64,000 nucleotides of DNA from Actinoplanes solisilvae (GCF_003999975.1 NZ_RJAC01000007.1:1-64000); one strand, 5' to 3'. Numbered from the stretch's first letter, positions 7,967 through 16,617 are shown. Program-made: numbers and translations. Notes: generated from the letters alone by a model not told the origin.

Positions 7967-8470
7967 TCAAGAGCTCTTGCTGAAAGCGCCGATCAGGTCT
8001 ACCGAGGCCGACGTCAAGCCCGCGCAGGTGGAGATGAGTGTCGCGTAGAAGATCGCCCGGTTCCGGCCGCTCTCCTCGACCGCCTCCTCGAGTGCAGGCG
8101 AAGCCGGTCCAGCATCGGCAGCCGACGGCTGGCCGGCGCGCACCGGTCGGGGCCTCGGCTTACGGCCGAGACCGATGAAGCCGAGCGGTCGCAGCCAGAG
8201 GTGATGCCGCGCTTGACCACACCCGAAGAAGAGGCCCTCTATGTCGTTCGGACAGTTGCCCGGCTTCGTCTTGAGCAGCACTCCGCAGTGACTCGGGATT
8301 TTCGTCATGACGAGCCACAGCACGACGGCGAGGATCACGCACACGGCCCCGAACCCGCTTCGCCAATGGGTTTGCCGGAGTTCGTTGATCGCGTACGCAC
8401 TAGCGGCGAGCACCAGGCCAAGGACCCAGAGGCCGCGGTCGCGTGCCGTTGCTTTCCTCGATCTGCCCAC
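7967..8470 (-). CDS. Hypothetical membrane protein of the element
   Basis: 167 residues from GTG 8470, chosen because AAAGGA lies 9 nt upstream; a GTG at 8494 adds eight residues. Two membrane helices near the N-terminus (LWVLGLVLAASAYAI and FGAVCVILAVVLWLVM), a middle domain with several Cys (HCGVLL...GNCPNDIEGLFFGCG), and a last helix (IFYATLISTCAGLTSASVDLI). No family recognised. The only minus-strand gene in the left third of the element, possibly cargo. Confidence 0.65.
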   Translation of the reverse strand: MGRSRKATARDRGLWVLGLVLAASAYAINELRQTHWRSGFGAVCVILAVVLWLVMTKIPSHCGVLLKTKPGNCPNDIEGLFFGCGQARHHLWLRPLGFIGLGRKPRPRPVRAGQPSAADAGPASPALEEAVEESGRNRAIFYATLISTCAGLTSASVDLIGAFSKSS

Positions 8471-8744
8471 CGTGACGCGTCCTTTCGGGCTCACGTCCGG
8501 GCGGTGAGCACCGATTCACGCTATGGAATCGCGTCGATGGGCACTGTCCATGATTCGACCGTCCAGCGAACTACGCGAGTGTTATTCGCTCCTCGGGTTC
8601 TCGGCGGGGGCTTGGGGGCCCGATCGGGGGCTTCACCATCCCTTGGCGCGAATCGAGCTCGCGCGTCCCCCGGGAGTACCGTCGGATTCGGCGGCCAGTT
8701 GTAGCGGCTGGCCGCCTCACCCTGACCGCTACCAGGGAGCACCG

Positions 8745-9881
8745 ATGGCCGAGATCGGGCAACGTATCCGTGACCTGCGGACCGAGCGCATACCGCGCCT
8801 GACGCAGCACCAGCTCGCCGAGCGCGCCGGCGTGTCCGTCGACGTGATCCAAAAGCTTGAGCAGGGGCGCAAGGTCAACGCCCGGATCACCACGCTGTCC
8901 GCGATCGCCGAGGCTCTCGACGTCGACCTGGCGTCGCTGCTGAGCAAGCCGACCCACCTGGAGACGATCCCGCCCGACGGCGGCCTGCTCGCGCTCCGGC
9001 GCGCACTGACCCCGGTCACCGACGACGGAGGCGAGCCGGTCGACCCCGAGGACCTCCGAGGCCAGATGACCGAGGCATGGGCGGCCTACTGGAGCGGCGA
9101 CTATGACCTGCTCAGCGGCTTCCTGCCGGGCGTCATCACCGGCTCTCGCGCGACCGCCTCCAAAGATCTGCTCGCCGAGGCGTGCCAGATCGCCGCGTGC
9201 ACCCTGGTCCACCTCGGCCACTCCGACCTGTCGCTGGTCGCCGCCGACACCGCGCTGCGCACCGTGGAGAGCCCGCTGCTGCACGCTGCCCTGGTCGGCA
9301 CGCAGTCCTGGGTACTGCTCAACCAGGCCCGGCCGGCCGACGCCGCGGTGACGGCCATCCGCGAGGCCGACGAGATGGAGCCGCGCCGCAAGGCCGAGCC
9401 CGCCGAGGTGTCGCTGTGGGGCAACCTGCTGGTGACCGCCGCGACGGCTGCGGCCCGGGCCGGGGACGACAGCGAGGCGGGCGACCTGCTCTCGGTAGCG
9501 CACGGCGCCGCAGTGCGGCTCGGCGGCCCGCGCAACGACTACGAGACAGCCTTCGGCGTCGAGCAGGTCGTGATGCAGCGCGTCGACGTCGCGGTCGTGG
9601 CCGGCGACTACGCCCGCGCCCTGGGGGCCGCCGCCGACATGCCGCCCGTGTCGACGCTGCCCCTCGCCGCGCAGGCTCGGCATCGTACGGACCTGGCGCA
9701 CGCCCATGCCGCCCTCGGTCGGTTCGCGGACGCCGAGCGGCTGCTGCTGGAGATCGAGCGCATGGCGCCGCGCTGGATGCGCTACCAGGTGTTCCCCCGC
9801 TCGGTGGTCGGCGAGCTGCTCAACGCACGCCGACCGACGACGACGTTGCGCGCGCTGGCCCGGCGCCTCGGCGTCGAGTAG
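8745..9881 (+). CDS. XRE-family regulator with TPR-like C-terminal region
   Basis: 378 residues from ATG 8745 (AGGGAG upstream). The N-terminal HTH_XRE is clear: IGQRIRDLR...TQHQLAERAGVSVDVIQKLEQGRKVNARITTLSAIAEALDVD. The remaining 300 residues are Ala-rich helical hairpins like the TPR sensor halves of actinobacterial plasmid and ICE regulators, which often bind signal peptides. It probably controls the small coupled genes downstream; that is inference. Confidence 0.82.
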   Translation: MAEIGQRIRDLRTERIPRLTQHQLAERAGVSVDVIQKLEQGRKVNARITTLSAIAEALDVDLASLLSKPTHLETIPPDGGLLALRRALTPVTDDGGEPVDPEDLRGQMTEAWAAYWSGDYDLLSGFLPGVITGSRATASKDLLAEACQIAACTLVHLGHSDLSLVAADTALRTVESPLLHAALVGTQSWVLLNQARPADAAVTAIREADEMEPRRKAEPAEVSLWGNLLVTAATAAARAGDDSEAGDLLSVAHGAAVRLGGPRNDYETAFGVEQVVMQRVDVAVVAGDYARALGAAADMPPVSTLPLAAQARHRTDLAHAHAALGRFADAERLLLEIERMAPRWMRYQVFPRSVVGELLNARRPTTTLRALARRLGVE

Positions 9882-10113
9882 GACGGAACGTCCTATCTGG
9901 TCATGATCCGGCCGCACGAAAGTAGTGCGCTGCGTCCGTTCCTCTGAGTGATCGCCGAACCTACCTTCCGTATAGGAGGAGGCGCCTGCCTGCGAGGAGC
10001 CCGCGGTGGGCGCCGCCTCGACAATGGGGGCGGCGGGCGCCGAACACCATCTCGATCCGGGGCGGTAAAGGCAGGCGGCACCCGCCGCGCCCTTCAACGA
10101 CGAGGGGGCCCCG

Positions 10114-10296
10114 ATGCGCAGGTCACACGAGATACTCCGCCGGATCGTCTGGCGGCGCCGAGTCCAAGCCGCCCACGCCTGGCGTGACGCCGAACGCCAC
10201 CAGGTCGCCCGGACCAACGCCATGGTCCGCTGGATCGTCGACCACCCGGTCATACCGCAGCCCGTTGTCGAGCTCGAGAGGGGAGACCGGCGGTGA
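10114..10296 (+). CDS. Small basic protein of a three-gene coupled cluster
   Basis: 60 residues, strongly Arg/His-rich (MRRSHEILRRIVWRRRVQAA...). ATG 10114 with GAGGGGG upstream. Its stop overlaps the next start (GTGA at 10293-10296), so translation is coupled. Function unknown; the charge suggests nucleic-acid or membrane contact. Confidence 0.6.
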   Translation: MRRSHEILRRIVWRRRVQAAHAWRDAERHQVARTNAMVRWIVDHPVIPQPVVELERGDRR

Positions 10297-10592
10297 GCAA
10301 GCTGTCCGACCGCAACCGCCGTCTCATGTCCGTGCGCGGCCGCCGCTGGCCGGACGGCGCCGTCGAGGCCTGCGAACGGCTTGAGCGCAGCGCTGGCGGC
10401 GACCTCGTCGTGTGGTGGCACCACGAGTGGACAGTGCCCGGCTTCGAGTGCAAGGAAGGCTTCTACGCGTGGCCGGCTTCCGCACCGGCCGGCACGATGG
10501 ACTACAGATACGACCTGCCCGGCGGCCGGTGGATCAGGCGGCACGAGGTCTACGGCGCCACGATCGAAGAGCTGAAGCGCAGCCTGCGGTGA
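10293..10592 (+). CDS. Hypothetical protein, coupled cluster gene 2
   Basis: 99 residues from GTG 10293, overlapping the previous stop by GTGA. Trp/Tyr-rich (DLVVWWHHEWTVPGFECKEGFYAWP). No family recognised. Its own stop overlaps the next GTG in the same way, so three proteins are made in fixed proportion. Confidence 0.65.
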   Translation: MSKLSDRNRRLMSVRGRRWPDGAVEACERLERSAGGDLVVWWHHEWTVPGFECKEGFYAWPASAPAGTMDYRYDLPGGRWIRRHEVYGATIEELKRSLR

Positions 10593-10789
10593 GCGCCCTC
10601 GGCGGCATGGCCTTGGCTGAGGTTGCCGAGTACCTCCGTGTCGACCGGCGTAAGGCGTACCGGATCACCAACCGCCCCGGCTTCCCGGAACCGTACGCGC
10701 GGCTCGCCCTCGGCCGGGTGTGGCTGGCCGCCGACGTCGAGGCGTGGGCGGCCGAGCACTGGCCGATGACCCCGCCCGCCACATCCTGA
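10589..10789 (+). CDS. Small MerR/AlpA-like helix-turn-helix DNA-binding protein
   Basis: 66 residues from GTG 10589 (GTGA overlap with the previous stop). The pattern MALAEVAEYLRVDRRKAYRITNRPGFPEPYARLALGRVWLAADVEAWAAEHW is that of the helix_turn_helix_17/excisionase type: a short winged HTH followed by the 'W...DVEAW' tail. It could be a second excisionase-like factor or a phage-style transcription activator. Confidence 0.72.
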   Translation: MSALGGMALAEVAEYLRVDRRKAYRITNRPGFPEPYARLALGRVWLAADVEAWAAEHWPMTPPATS

Positions 10790-10799
10790 ACGGGCGGGG
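10770..10799. terminator. Hairpin terminator between convergent genes
   Basis: CCCCGCCCG (10770-10778) pairs with CGGGCGGGG (10791-10799). It overlaps the stop of the HTH gene and precedes the tape measure stop at 10808, so it can serve both strands. Confidence 0.6.
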
Positions 10800-10807
10800 C
10801 CCCCACG

Positions 10808-13603
10808 TCAGCTCGCCGCCAGGCCCAGGTGCTGCTTCATGGTCGCGGTCAGGCCTGCGCTGGTGCGCATCTCCTTGACGATCTGAGTGCCGAGGGTGCC
10901 GCGGCCTTCGAGCACGATGCGGTGCTCGTGGATGATCGTCTGCGTCGTCGACGCGGGTGCCCGCATCACCGTCGACTGCGAGACCGGGGTGGCCGTGCGC
11001 ATAGGTCCGGAGCCGACGGCCTCTCGGCGGAGCCGCATCATCGCCGCGTGGCCGCCGACCGCGTCGACCTCCCGGGCCGTCCACACGTGCTCGCCCGGGG
11101 CCAGCATGCGGATCTCGGAGTCCTTGCCCTTCGGGCCGGGCCCAGTGACCGGGCCGCCGTAGGCGAGACCGCCGACTTGGCCGCGCGCGACACCGTCGGG
11201 GCTGTAGGGCTTGCCGAAGGTCAGGAAGTTCTGCTTGATCGTGACGGTCCACTTCGTCTTCATCGACGCGAGCTCGCCCTTGAGGTCGCGGATCTGCTTA
11301 CGGGCGGTCGCCGCGCCGGGGGCGCTGACGTTGGCCTTGTAGTTCCCGGCGTAGCTGTCGGCCGCCTTCTTGGCCTCGCCGAACTGCTTCTCGACGTCGC
11401 CGATCTGCCGCTCGGTGAGGCCAGCGTTCAGCAAGGTCTGCCGCAGCGACGGGCTGAGCTTGCCGTCGAACGTTGAGCCCAGCGCGCCCACCTTGCCCTG
11501 CAGGTCGATCGCCGCGAGCGCGAGGTTGACGGTTGCCTCCTTGGCCTCAATGGAGTTTCGGCCGTGCTTCTTGACCGCCGTCGCCGCGGCAGTTTGCGCC
11601 TCGGTCAGGTCGCGTTGGCTGGCCAACAACCCGAAGACCGGATCGGCCTCGGCCTTCATCTGGTCGGCGAGCTGAACGAGGGCCTCGCGGTGGCCGTCAG
11701 CTGCGCCGGCCGCGGACTCGGCCGCGGTCTTGTACTCCTTCGTCTCCCTGGTCGCGTCGGCCATCGGGCCGGGGATGTTGGCGGTCGCGTCGGCCAGGCC
11801 GCCAGTGGCCCCGGCAGCCGTCTCCAGCGCGGCCGCGTACGACGGGAACTGCTTCTTGAACTCCTCCATCGTGACGCCGCCGGTCGCCAGTTCCTGCGCG
11901 AGCTTCTGGAAGACGTCGTTCGCCGCTTCGGCCTTGCCGCCCTGCACCAGCGAGGCGAGCGCCGCGTCCATCGCCTCCACGCGCTCGCGCGTCTTGGTCA
12001 GCGAGGTGGCCGTGCCGTCGAGGCCGGGGATCAGGCCCTCCAGGCCGTCCTGCATGTTCTTCACGGCCTGGCGGCGGTTGTTGTCCTCGTCGGCGAGGAA
12101 CTCGAAGCCGACCTTCAGGTCCTCCAGGTTGTCGCCGAGCACGCGCGACGACTCCCCGGCGAGCTCGCCGGTCTCGGCGTATCGCTGGAGGCCGGTGGCC
12201 ATCGCCTCGACCTGCGGGTTGAGGTCCTTCTGGAACTGGTTGATCACCGTGCCTGCGAGCTCCAGGGCCACGAAGGCGAGGCCGGCCTTGGTCGCCGCCG
12301 AGCCGACTCGCTGCAGGCCCCTGGCGGCGCGCTCGCCCGTCGGGCCCATGTTGGTCAGCTCCTCGCGCAGCTCGGCCGAGGTCCGGCGCGCCTTCAGCAT
12401 GCCGGCGCCGACCAGTAGGCCCGCACCGGCCAGGCCGCCGAGTGCGACAACCGAGTTGCTGAGCCATGTCGGCATCTCGGCGAACTGGTCGACCAGCTCG
12501 TTCAGGGCCTTGGTGATCAGCCGCAGGCCACCGGCGCCGCCCTCGCCGGACTCGATCGCGAGGGTCTCGAGCGAGCCCTTGAGGCGCTCCAGATCACCGA
12601 TCAGGTTGTCCGTCATCGTCTTCGCGGTCTCGGCCGCGTAGCCCGAGTCGTTGACCTTGTCGATCCAGCCCTGGATGCCCTGCTCGCCCTGCTCGTACAG
12701 GATCGACGCCGCTCGGATCGCGTCCGACCCGAAGATCGTGGCCAACGCACTGTTGCGCTGCTCCTGGGTGAGCGTCGACAACTGCGTCTTCAGCGACCCG
12801 GCCAGCTTGGTGATGCCGACGAACTTGCCCTGCGCGTCGTAGACCTGGATCCCCAGGTCCTCCATCAGGCCCTTCGCCTTGTCGGTCGGGTTGGCCAGCA
12901 TCAGCATCGCGGTCTTCAGCGACGTGCCGGCGTCGGAACCGAGCAGGCCCGCGCTCGCGAAACTTCCCAGGGTGCCGACGGTGTCCTCGATCGTGAGGCC
13001 CATCTGGGCGGCGACGAGGCCGGTCTGGTTCAGGGCCATGCCCATGTCGTGGACGGAGCCCTGGGCTTTGCCGGCGGCCGCGGCGAGCAGGTCGGCGATG
13101 TGCGGGACGTCTTTGCCCTTGAGCTTGAACTGGGTCATGGCGCTGGCCGCGGTCTCGGCCGCCTCGGCGACGTCGAGCTGGCCGGCGGCGGCGAGGTTCA
13201 GCGCGCCGGACAGGCCACCGCCGAGGACGTCGGCTGTCGCCACACCGGCCTTGGACAGCTCGGTGATCGCCCCAGCCGCCTCGGTTGCCGAGTAGGAGGT
13301 GGACTTCCCGGCCTCCAGCGCCGCCTGCTTCAGCGCGTCGATCTCGCCCGCGCTGGCGTGGGTCGCGGCCTGAACGCCGGACATCGCCTTCTCGAAGTCG
13401 GCGTTCGCCTTGACGGCGTAGCCCGCGATGCCCGCGATGGCGAGGCCGGCCATGCCCGCACGGTCGGCGACCGCGTCGAGCTGGCCGGCCTGGGCCGCCT
13501 TGTCGAGCTCACCGACGAAGTCCTTCGTCGCCATGCCCGCGCGCTTGATCCCGGACACGTAGGCCGAGACGTCGGCGAGCAGCTTCACTCCGACGGTGCG
13601 CAT
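10808..13603 (-). CDS. Phage tail tape measure protein
   Basis: 931 residues, apparently complete. The N-terminal TP901-type core begins MRTVGVKLLADVSAYVSGIK and includes FEKAMSGVQAATHASAGEIDALK and AGKSTSYSATEAAGAI. Hydrophobic helices lie near residue 390-410, followed by long amphipathic helices. The C-terminus has the typical GGPVTGPGPKGKDSEIRMLAPGEHV signature. In siphophages this protein sets tail length and is injected with DNA; at about 0.15 nm per residue it would specify a tail near 140 nm. No other tail gene is present, which is odd. It starts 1 nt after the stop of the 94-aa gene. Confidence 0.9.
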   Translation of the reverse strand: MRTVGVKLLADVSAYVSGIKRAGMATKDFVGELDKAAQAGQLDAVADRAGMAGLAIAGIAGYAVKANADFEKAMSGVQAATHASAGEIDALKQAALEAGKSTSYSATEAAGAITELSKAGVATADVLGGGLSGALNLAAAGQLDVAEAAETAASAMTQFKLKGKDVPHIADLLAAAAGKAQGSVHDMGMALNQTGLVAAQMGLTIEDTVGTLGSFASAGLLGSDAGTSLKTAMLMLANPTDKAKGLMEDLGIQVYDAQGKFVGITKLAGSLKTQLSTLTQEQRNSALATIFGSDAIRAASILYEQGEQGIQGWIDKVNDSGYAAETAKTMTDNLIGDLERLKGSLETLAIESGEGGAGGLRLITKALNELVDQFAEMPTWLSNSVVALGGLAGAGLLVGAGMLKARRTSAELREELTNMGPTGERAARGLQRVGSAATKAGLAFVALELAGTVINQFQKDLNPQVEAMATGLQRYAETGELAGESSRVLGDNLEDLKVGFEFLADEDNNRRQAVKNMQDGLEGLIPGLDGTATSLTKTRERVEAMDAALASLVQGGKAEAANDVFQKLAQELATGGVTMEEFKKQFPSYAAALETAAGATGGLADATANIPGPMADATRETKEYKTAAESAAGAADGHREALVQLADQMKAEADPVFGLLASQRDLTEAQTAAATAVKKHGRNSIEAKEATVNLALAAIDLQGKVGALGSTFDGKLSPSLRQTLLNAGLTERQIGDVEKQFGEAKKAADSYAGNYKANVSAPGAATARKQIRDLKGELASMKTKWTVTIKQNFLTFGKPYSPDGVARGQVGGLAYGGPVTGPGPKGKDSEIRMLAPGEHVWTAREVDAVGGHAAMMRLRREAVGSGPMRTATPVSQSTVMRAPASTTQTIIHEHRIVLEGRGTLGTQIVKEMRTSAGLTATMKQHLGLAAS

Positions 13604-13604
13604 A

Positions 13605-13889
13605 TCAGCTTGCCCTCGTCTCTAGAGCTGTTTTGTCGTAGCAGGGCCGGCCATAGGCCTCAATGCATGTCCTGGACCCCGGACGGCTGCAGCCCTTCGT
13701 CGCGCACCACTCGTCCCGCGCGTCGTGCCACGCCGACCAGGCGCTCACCGGCACCCCGCCGCTCACGTCCACTTCCTCGTGTTCGACCCACAGGAGGAAG
13801 CCGCATAACCAGTCCGGCGGGGGGATCCGATCACCGCTCGGCGACAGTCCGCCGTCGGCAATCAGGGGCACGCTTCGCCTACGTGCCAT
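13605..13889 (-). CDS. Small Cys-rich hypothetical protein between terS and tape measure
   Basis: 94 residues from ATG 13889, overlapping the terminase gene by 11 bp. The C-terminal part has five Cys (WCATKGCSRPGSRTCIEAYGRPCYD), suggesting a small metal site. The stop (TGA 13605-13607) leaves a single base before the tape measure ATG, so the three genes form one coupled unit. Function unknown. Confidence 0.65.
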   Translation of the reverse strand: MARRRSVPLIADGGLSPSGDRIPPPDWLCGFLLWVEHEEVDVSGGVPVSAWSAWHDARDEWCATKGCSRPGSRTCIEAYGRPCYDKTALETRAS

Positions 13890-14280
13890 CCGAGGCCACT
13901 TTCGGCCGGTGCCACGGGTCTGCTGCCCATCGGGCATGGGCGGCCTTCCGGGCACGCGCCTGCACGAGGCTGGGGATCGATGAGCCGTCCTCGTCTGGCA
14001 GCTCCAGTTGCGCCAGGAGGCGACCGAACAGCTGCCGGGTCGCTCGGCTCTGCGCGAGCGCCGGATGGACACGCATCTGCCCCGTTGAGCCGGTTACGCG
14101 CACGCCGTCGTCGGCGACCAGGCGGCGAAGCGCGTCGAGCTCGTCGAGGCAGCGGCATGCCTCGGCCAGCAGCTCGACCTCGGCGACCGTGAGCTCCCAC
14201 GTGACGATCACGCGGTCCCAGAATTCGCGGCCCCGTTCGCCCAGATCGGGGGGCGCTGGCGGCCGATCGTCTTCACTCAC
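13879..14280 (-). CDS. P27-like phage terminase small subunit
   Basis: 133 residues from GTG 14280, with GGAGG six bases upstream. The sequence PPAPPDLGERGREFWDRVIVTWELTVAEVELLAEAC...RLVADDGVRV...HPALAQSRATRQLFGRLLAQLEL is typical of P27-family small terminases, which recognise pac/cos DNA and recruit the large ATPase. No large subunit gene is present in the window. In phage satellites a lone terS redirects a helper phage's packaging motor; that fits but is inference. Confidence 0.75.
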   Translation of the reverse strand: MSEDDRPPAPPDLGERGREFWDRVIVTWELTVAEVELLAEACRCLDELDALRRLVADDGVRVTGSTGQMRVHPALAQSRATRQLFGRLLAQLELPDEDGSSIPSLVQARARKAAHARWAADPWHRPKVASDGT

Positions 14281-14387
14281 GGTTACCTCCACCGGGGGGA
14301 AATTGGTGCCATGCAGTGCCGCACCACAGAGAGCCCTCCCCGGCGGTCCTCCGTTTGAGGCTTCGAGGGGGTCACCCCCCACCCCCT

Positions 14388-14420
14388 GTGACGCACCGTC
14401 ACCGTTCCGAGTGACTCGGA
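14388..14420. promoter_or_regulatory. Paired palindromes in the terS divergent promoter region
   Basis: GTGACG-CAC-CGTCAC (14388-14402) is followed at once by TCCGAGT-G-ACTCGGA (14406-14420), between the divergent starts at 14280 and 14506. Position suggests operators for an element-encoded regulator. No ligand protein is known. Confidence 0.45.
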
Positions 14421-14505
14421 CAGGTAGTCCGTTGCCCATCGACGGCGAACCCGTTGACGATCATCAGTGGCGACCAGGGTGGTCTTGGTCGTGAAGGGGG
14501 GACGC

Positions 14506-14700
14506 GTGGTCATCCACGCTTTGCACGAGGTTGAGATCCGGTTGAGGGCCGAGCCAGAGGAGGTGCTGGGCACGGTGCGTCTGCCCAAGCGATTCACTGG
14601 ATTCGAGATCGCGTTCGGCGAGCAGCGGTTTGCGGTGGTAGAGGATCGGGTGGGCGCGATGGGCAACGTCGTCTTCGTGGTGCCGGCGGTAGAGCGGTGA
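14506..14700 (+). CDS. Small hypothetical protein
   Basis: 64 residues from GTG 14506 with AAGGGGGG upstream (GTG 14491 also in frame). Beta-rich composition: VVIHALHEVEIRLRAEPEEVLGTVRLP...FEIAFGEQRFAVVEDRVGAMGNVVFVVPAVER. The stop overlaps the next start (GTGA 14697-14700). Unrecognised. Confidence 0.55.
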   Translation: MVIHALHEVEIRLRAEPEEVLGTVRLPKRFTGFEIAFGEQRFAVVEDRVGAMGNVVFVVPAVER

Positions 14701-14870
14701 GCATGTGGCATGAGGCGGCCGACGCACTCGGCCAGGTGGATCCGGAGACCGAGGAGCTGACGGTCGACCAGCGACTCAAGTACGCCGAGGTGAAGGCGCT
14801 GCTGTCCATTGGGCAGGAGTTGTCGAGGATTCACGAAGAGGGGATCAACCCGAAGTTCACCAGCATCTGA
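14697..14870 (+). CDS. Very small hypothetical protein, coupled to the previous gene
   Basis: 57 residues, starting VSMWHEAADALGQVDPETEE and continuing as one predicted helical pair (RLKYAEVKALLSIGQELSRIHEEGINPKF). GTGA overlap with the upstream stop. Similar tiny acidic helical proteins are common in actinobacterial mobile DNA. Ends 22 nt before a strong hairpin. Confidence 0.6.
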   Translation: MSMWHEAADALGQVDPETEELTVDQRLKYAEVKALLSIGQELSRIHEEGINPKFTSI

Positions 14871-14891
14871 CTGCTGTTGTGGCGCCCGGCC

Positions 14892-14921
14892 CAGCTCCCG
14901 CCTAGCCGAGCGCGGGAGCTG
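14892..14921. terminator. Bidirectional hairpin terminator
   Basis: CAGCTCCCGC (14892-14901) and GCGGGAGCTG (14912-14921) form a perfect 10-bp stem between convergent genes ending at 14870 (+) and 15050 (-). The remaining bases to 15049 hold nothing recognisable. Confidence 0.7.
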
Positions 14922-15049
14922 GCACAGCCGTCGCTGACCGGTATGCACGCGGGTGATCGCCGCGCTTACGGCCATCGCTCCTCGGGCCAGCCCGGGGCGG
15001 CCAAGAGTGACATTGACGGCGGGGGTGCAGCTCATCGCTCGGCCGAGCC

Positions 15050-15814
15050 TCAGGCGAGGAGTTGGTCGACGGTGATCATCGGACGCAGGGGGACGCCCGG
15101 GCCGCGGTGCCTGTTGAACGCCTCGGCCTGGTTGTTGGCCGCCTGCACCAGGCTCGGCAGGGTGCGCACCTCTTCCGGAGGACGGATCAAAGTGAACATC
15201 TGCTGCTCGAACAGGGCCTCGACCTCGCCGGTGTAGCCACCGATCAGGCGGTTGAGCTTGCGCCACTCACGGGCCAGGGCGCCAGAAGTCGGGCTGTGTT
15301 CACTGGCCCAGCGATCGAAGGTCCTCCAGTCGCTCTCGTCGAGCGCTGCGGTCAACGTGGCGCGCAGGGTGGATTCGTCACCAAAGCGCTGGGCGTCGGC
15401 GAGCACGCGAGCCCGCTTCTCCGCTCCAGCTTGCCGCTCGAACGCCGCGGTGAAAGCGCTGAGCAGAACAACGCGGTCTGCGGGAGACGCGTCAGTGGGG
15501 ATGCCTGGACCGAGAGGGAGGCCCGTGGAAGTGATCCAAGTCATCCGGCGCGCGCGCCGGGCGTCGAGGTCAACCCGAAGTTCGCCGAGCCGCTGCACGC
15601 ACGTGTTGTACGCCTTGACGACGCCGACGGCGCGGTAGAGGTCCGTGAGGGAGTGATCCATGCGCGCCATCTGTGCGGCGCGGACGAAGGTGTCCTTCGC
15701 CTCTCCGGCCGCGATGAACGCCGGGTCTTCCCGTACTTCAGGCAACGATGGGGGCTCGCCGGGCGTCGGGGGCCTGCCGGCGTTCAGCGCGTTCAGGACC
15801 GGAAGGTCGGGCAT
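15050..15814 (-). CDS. Hypothetical protein of the integrated element
   Basis: 254 residues (MPDLPVLNALNAGRPPTPGEPP...). Largely helical, with a proline-rich N-terminus and a middle rich in Arg/Asp (LGELRVDLDARRARRMTWITS). No family recognised. It is last in a minus-strand run from 19542 (excisionase) through replication genes to here, and may be cargo or an interference protein. Stop is 130 nt from the terminator hairpin. Confidence 0.7.
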   Translation of the reverse strand: MPDLPVLNALNAGRPPTPGEPPSLPEVREDPAFIAAGEAKDTFVRAAQMARMDHSLTDLYRAVGVVKAYNTCVQRLGELRVDLDARRARRMTWITSTGLPLGPGIPTDASPADRVVLLSAFTAAFERQAGAEKRARVLADAQRFGDESTLRATLTAALDESDWRTFDRWASEHSPTSGALAREWRKLNRLIGGYTGEVEALFEQQMFTLIRPPEEVRTLPSLVQAANNQAEAFNRHRGPGVPLRPMITVDQLLA

Positions 15815-15819
15815 GACTC

Positions 15820-16218
15820 TTAGCTCCTTCGGGCGACAAGGGCCTCCACGTCCTCGCGGGCCCAGGCGTTGCGGGTGACCGGCTCGATTCCCTCGGCCCT
15901 GGCCAGCCGGCGTGCGTGACGGGGAGACACGCCGAGCCGGTCGGCCAGGGCCGAGGTCGGCACCGGGCAGGTAAGGGCCGAGCGTGGATCAATGTCCGCG
16001 GATGTCCGCGATTCGTGTCCGTTCGCGTCCGTCAGGTGGCTGAAAGCCGCCGCCCGCAACACATCCAGCGCCTCGGCGATCTCGGGGCGGACCCGTCCGC
16101 CGTCGGCCCGGCGGCGCTCGACGGCTTCGCGCAGCGCACGCCAGACCGGATCGGCGATGGCCGGCGACAGCCACACTCCGCCGCCGATCGGCACGGCGGC
16201 CCTCCGGTCCGGCTGCAC
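15820..16218 (-). CDS. Helix-turn-helix DNA-binding protein
   Basis: 132 residues. The C-terminal half contains a clear HTH, CPVPTSALADRLGVSPRHARRLARAEGIEPVTRNAWAREDVEALV, of the resolvase/MerR-like type followed by a short specificity tail. The N-terminal half is helical (SPAIADPVWRALREAVERRRADGGR). Start at ATG 16218. Located between replication genes and the 254-aa gene, with 1-3 nt spacing to its upstream neighbour, so in one operon. Confidence 0.72.
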   Translation of the reverse strand: MQPDRRAAVPIGGGVWLSPAIADPVWRALREAVERRRADGGRVRPEIAEALDVLRAAAFSHLTDANGHESRTSADIDPRSALTCPVPTSALADRLGVSPRHARRLARAEGIEPVTRNAWAREDVEALVARRS

Positions 16219-16221
16219 GGC

Positions 16222-16617
16222 TCAGCCCTCGGCGCGTACGAGCTCGCGGCCGACGTGACGCAGCGCGCCGAGCACGTTGGCCCGGTACGCACCGCGGAAG
16301 ATCTCGGGGACCGTCCCGGCGAGCGCGTCGAGCATGCCGAGAAGGTTCGGGGGCAGTGGCGCCGTTCGCGCTTCGGGCAGCCAGCTCGCGCACGGAGGGC
16401 AGACCCAGCAGTCGCCGGCCGACAGCTGAGTTCCGGCAAAGTCGACGGGCGACGGCAGCCTCGCGGCGAGCCACTGCGTCAGATCGGGGTGATCGTCGCC
16501 GCTTGCGGGACACAGCACGCAGCGGCGTTCGGGCCTGGTCGTGGTGACGAAGTCGGTGACGGCCTGGCGGATGGCGTCCTCGTCGCCCGCGGCGACCCGG
16601 GAGCCGAAGTCCTGCAT
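16222..16617 (-). CDS. Hypothetical zinc-cluster protein
   Basis: 131 residues from ATG 16617, with AAGGAG eight bases upstream. Two Cys pairs, CVLCP and CWVCPPC, plus a nearby His suggest a zinc ribbon. The rest is helical (LLGMLDALAGTVPEIFRGAYRANVLGALRHVGRELV). No family recognised. Same transcript as the HTH gene at 15820. Confidence 0.68.
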   Translation of the reverse strand: MQDFGSRVAAGDEDAIRQAVTDFVTTTRPERRCVLCPASGDDHPDLTQWLAARLPSPVDFAGTQLSAGDCWVCPPCASWLPEARTAPLPPNLLGMLDALAGTVPEIFRGAYRANVLGALRHVGRELVRAEG

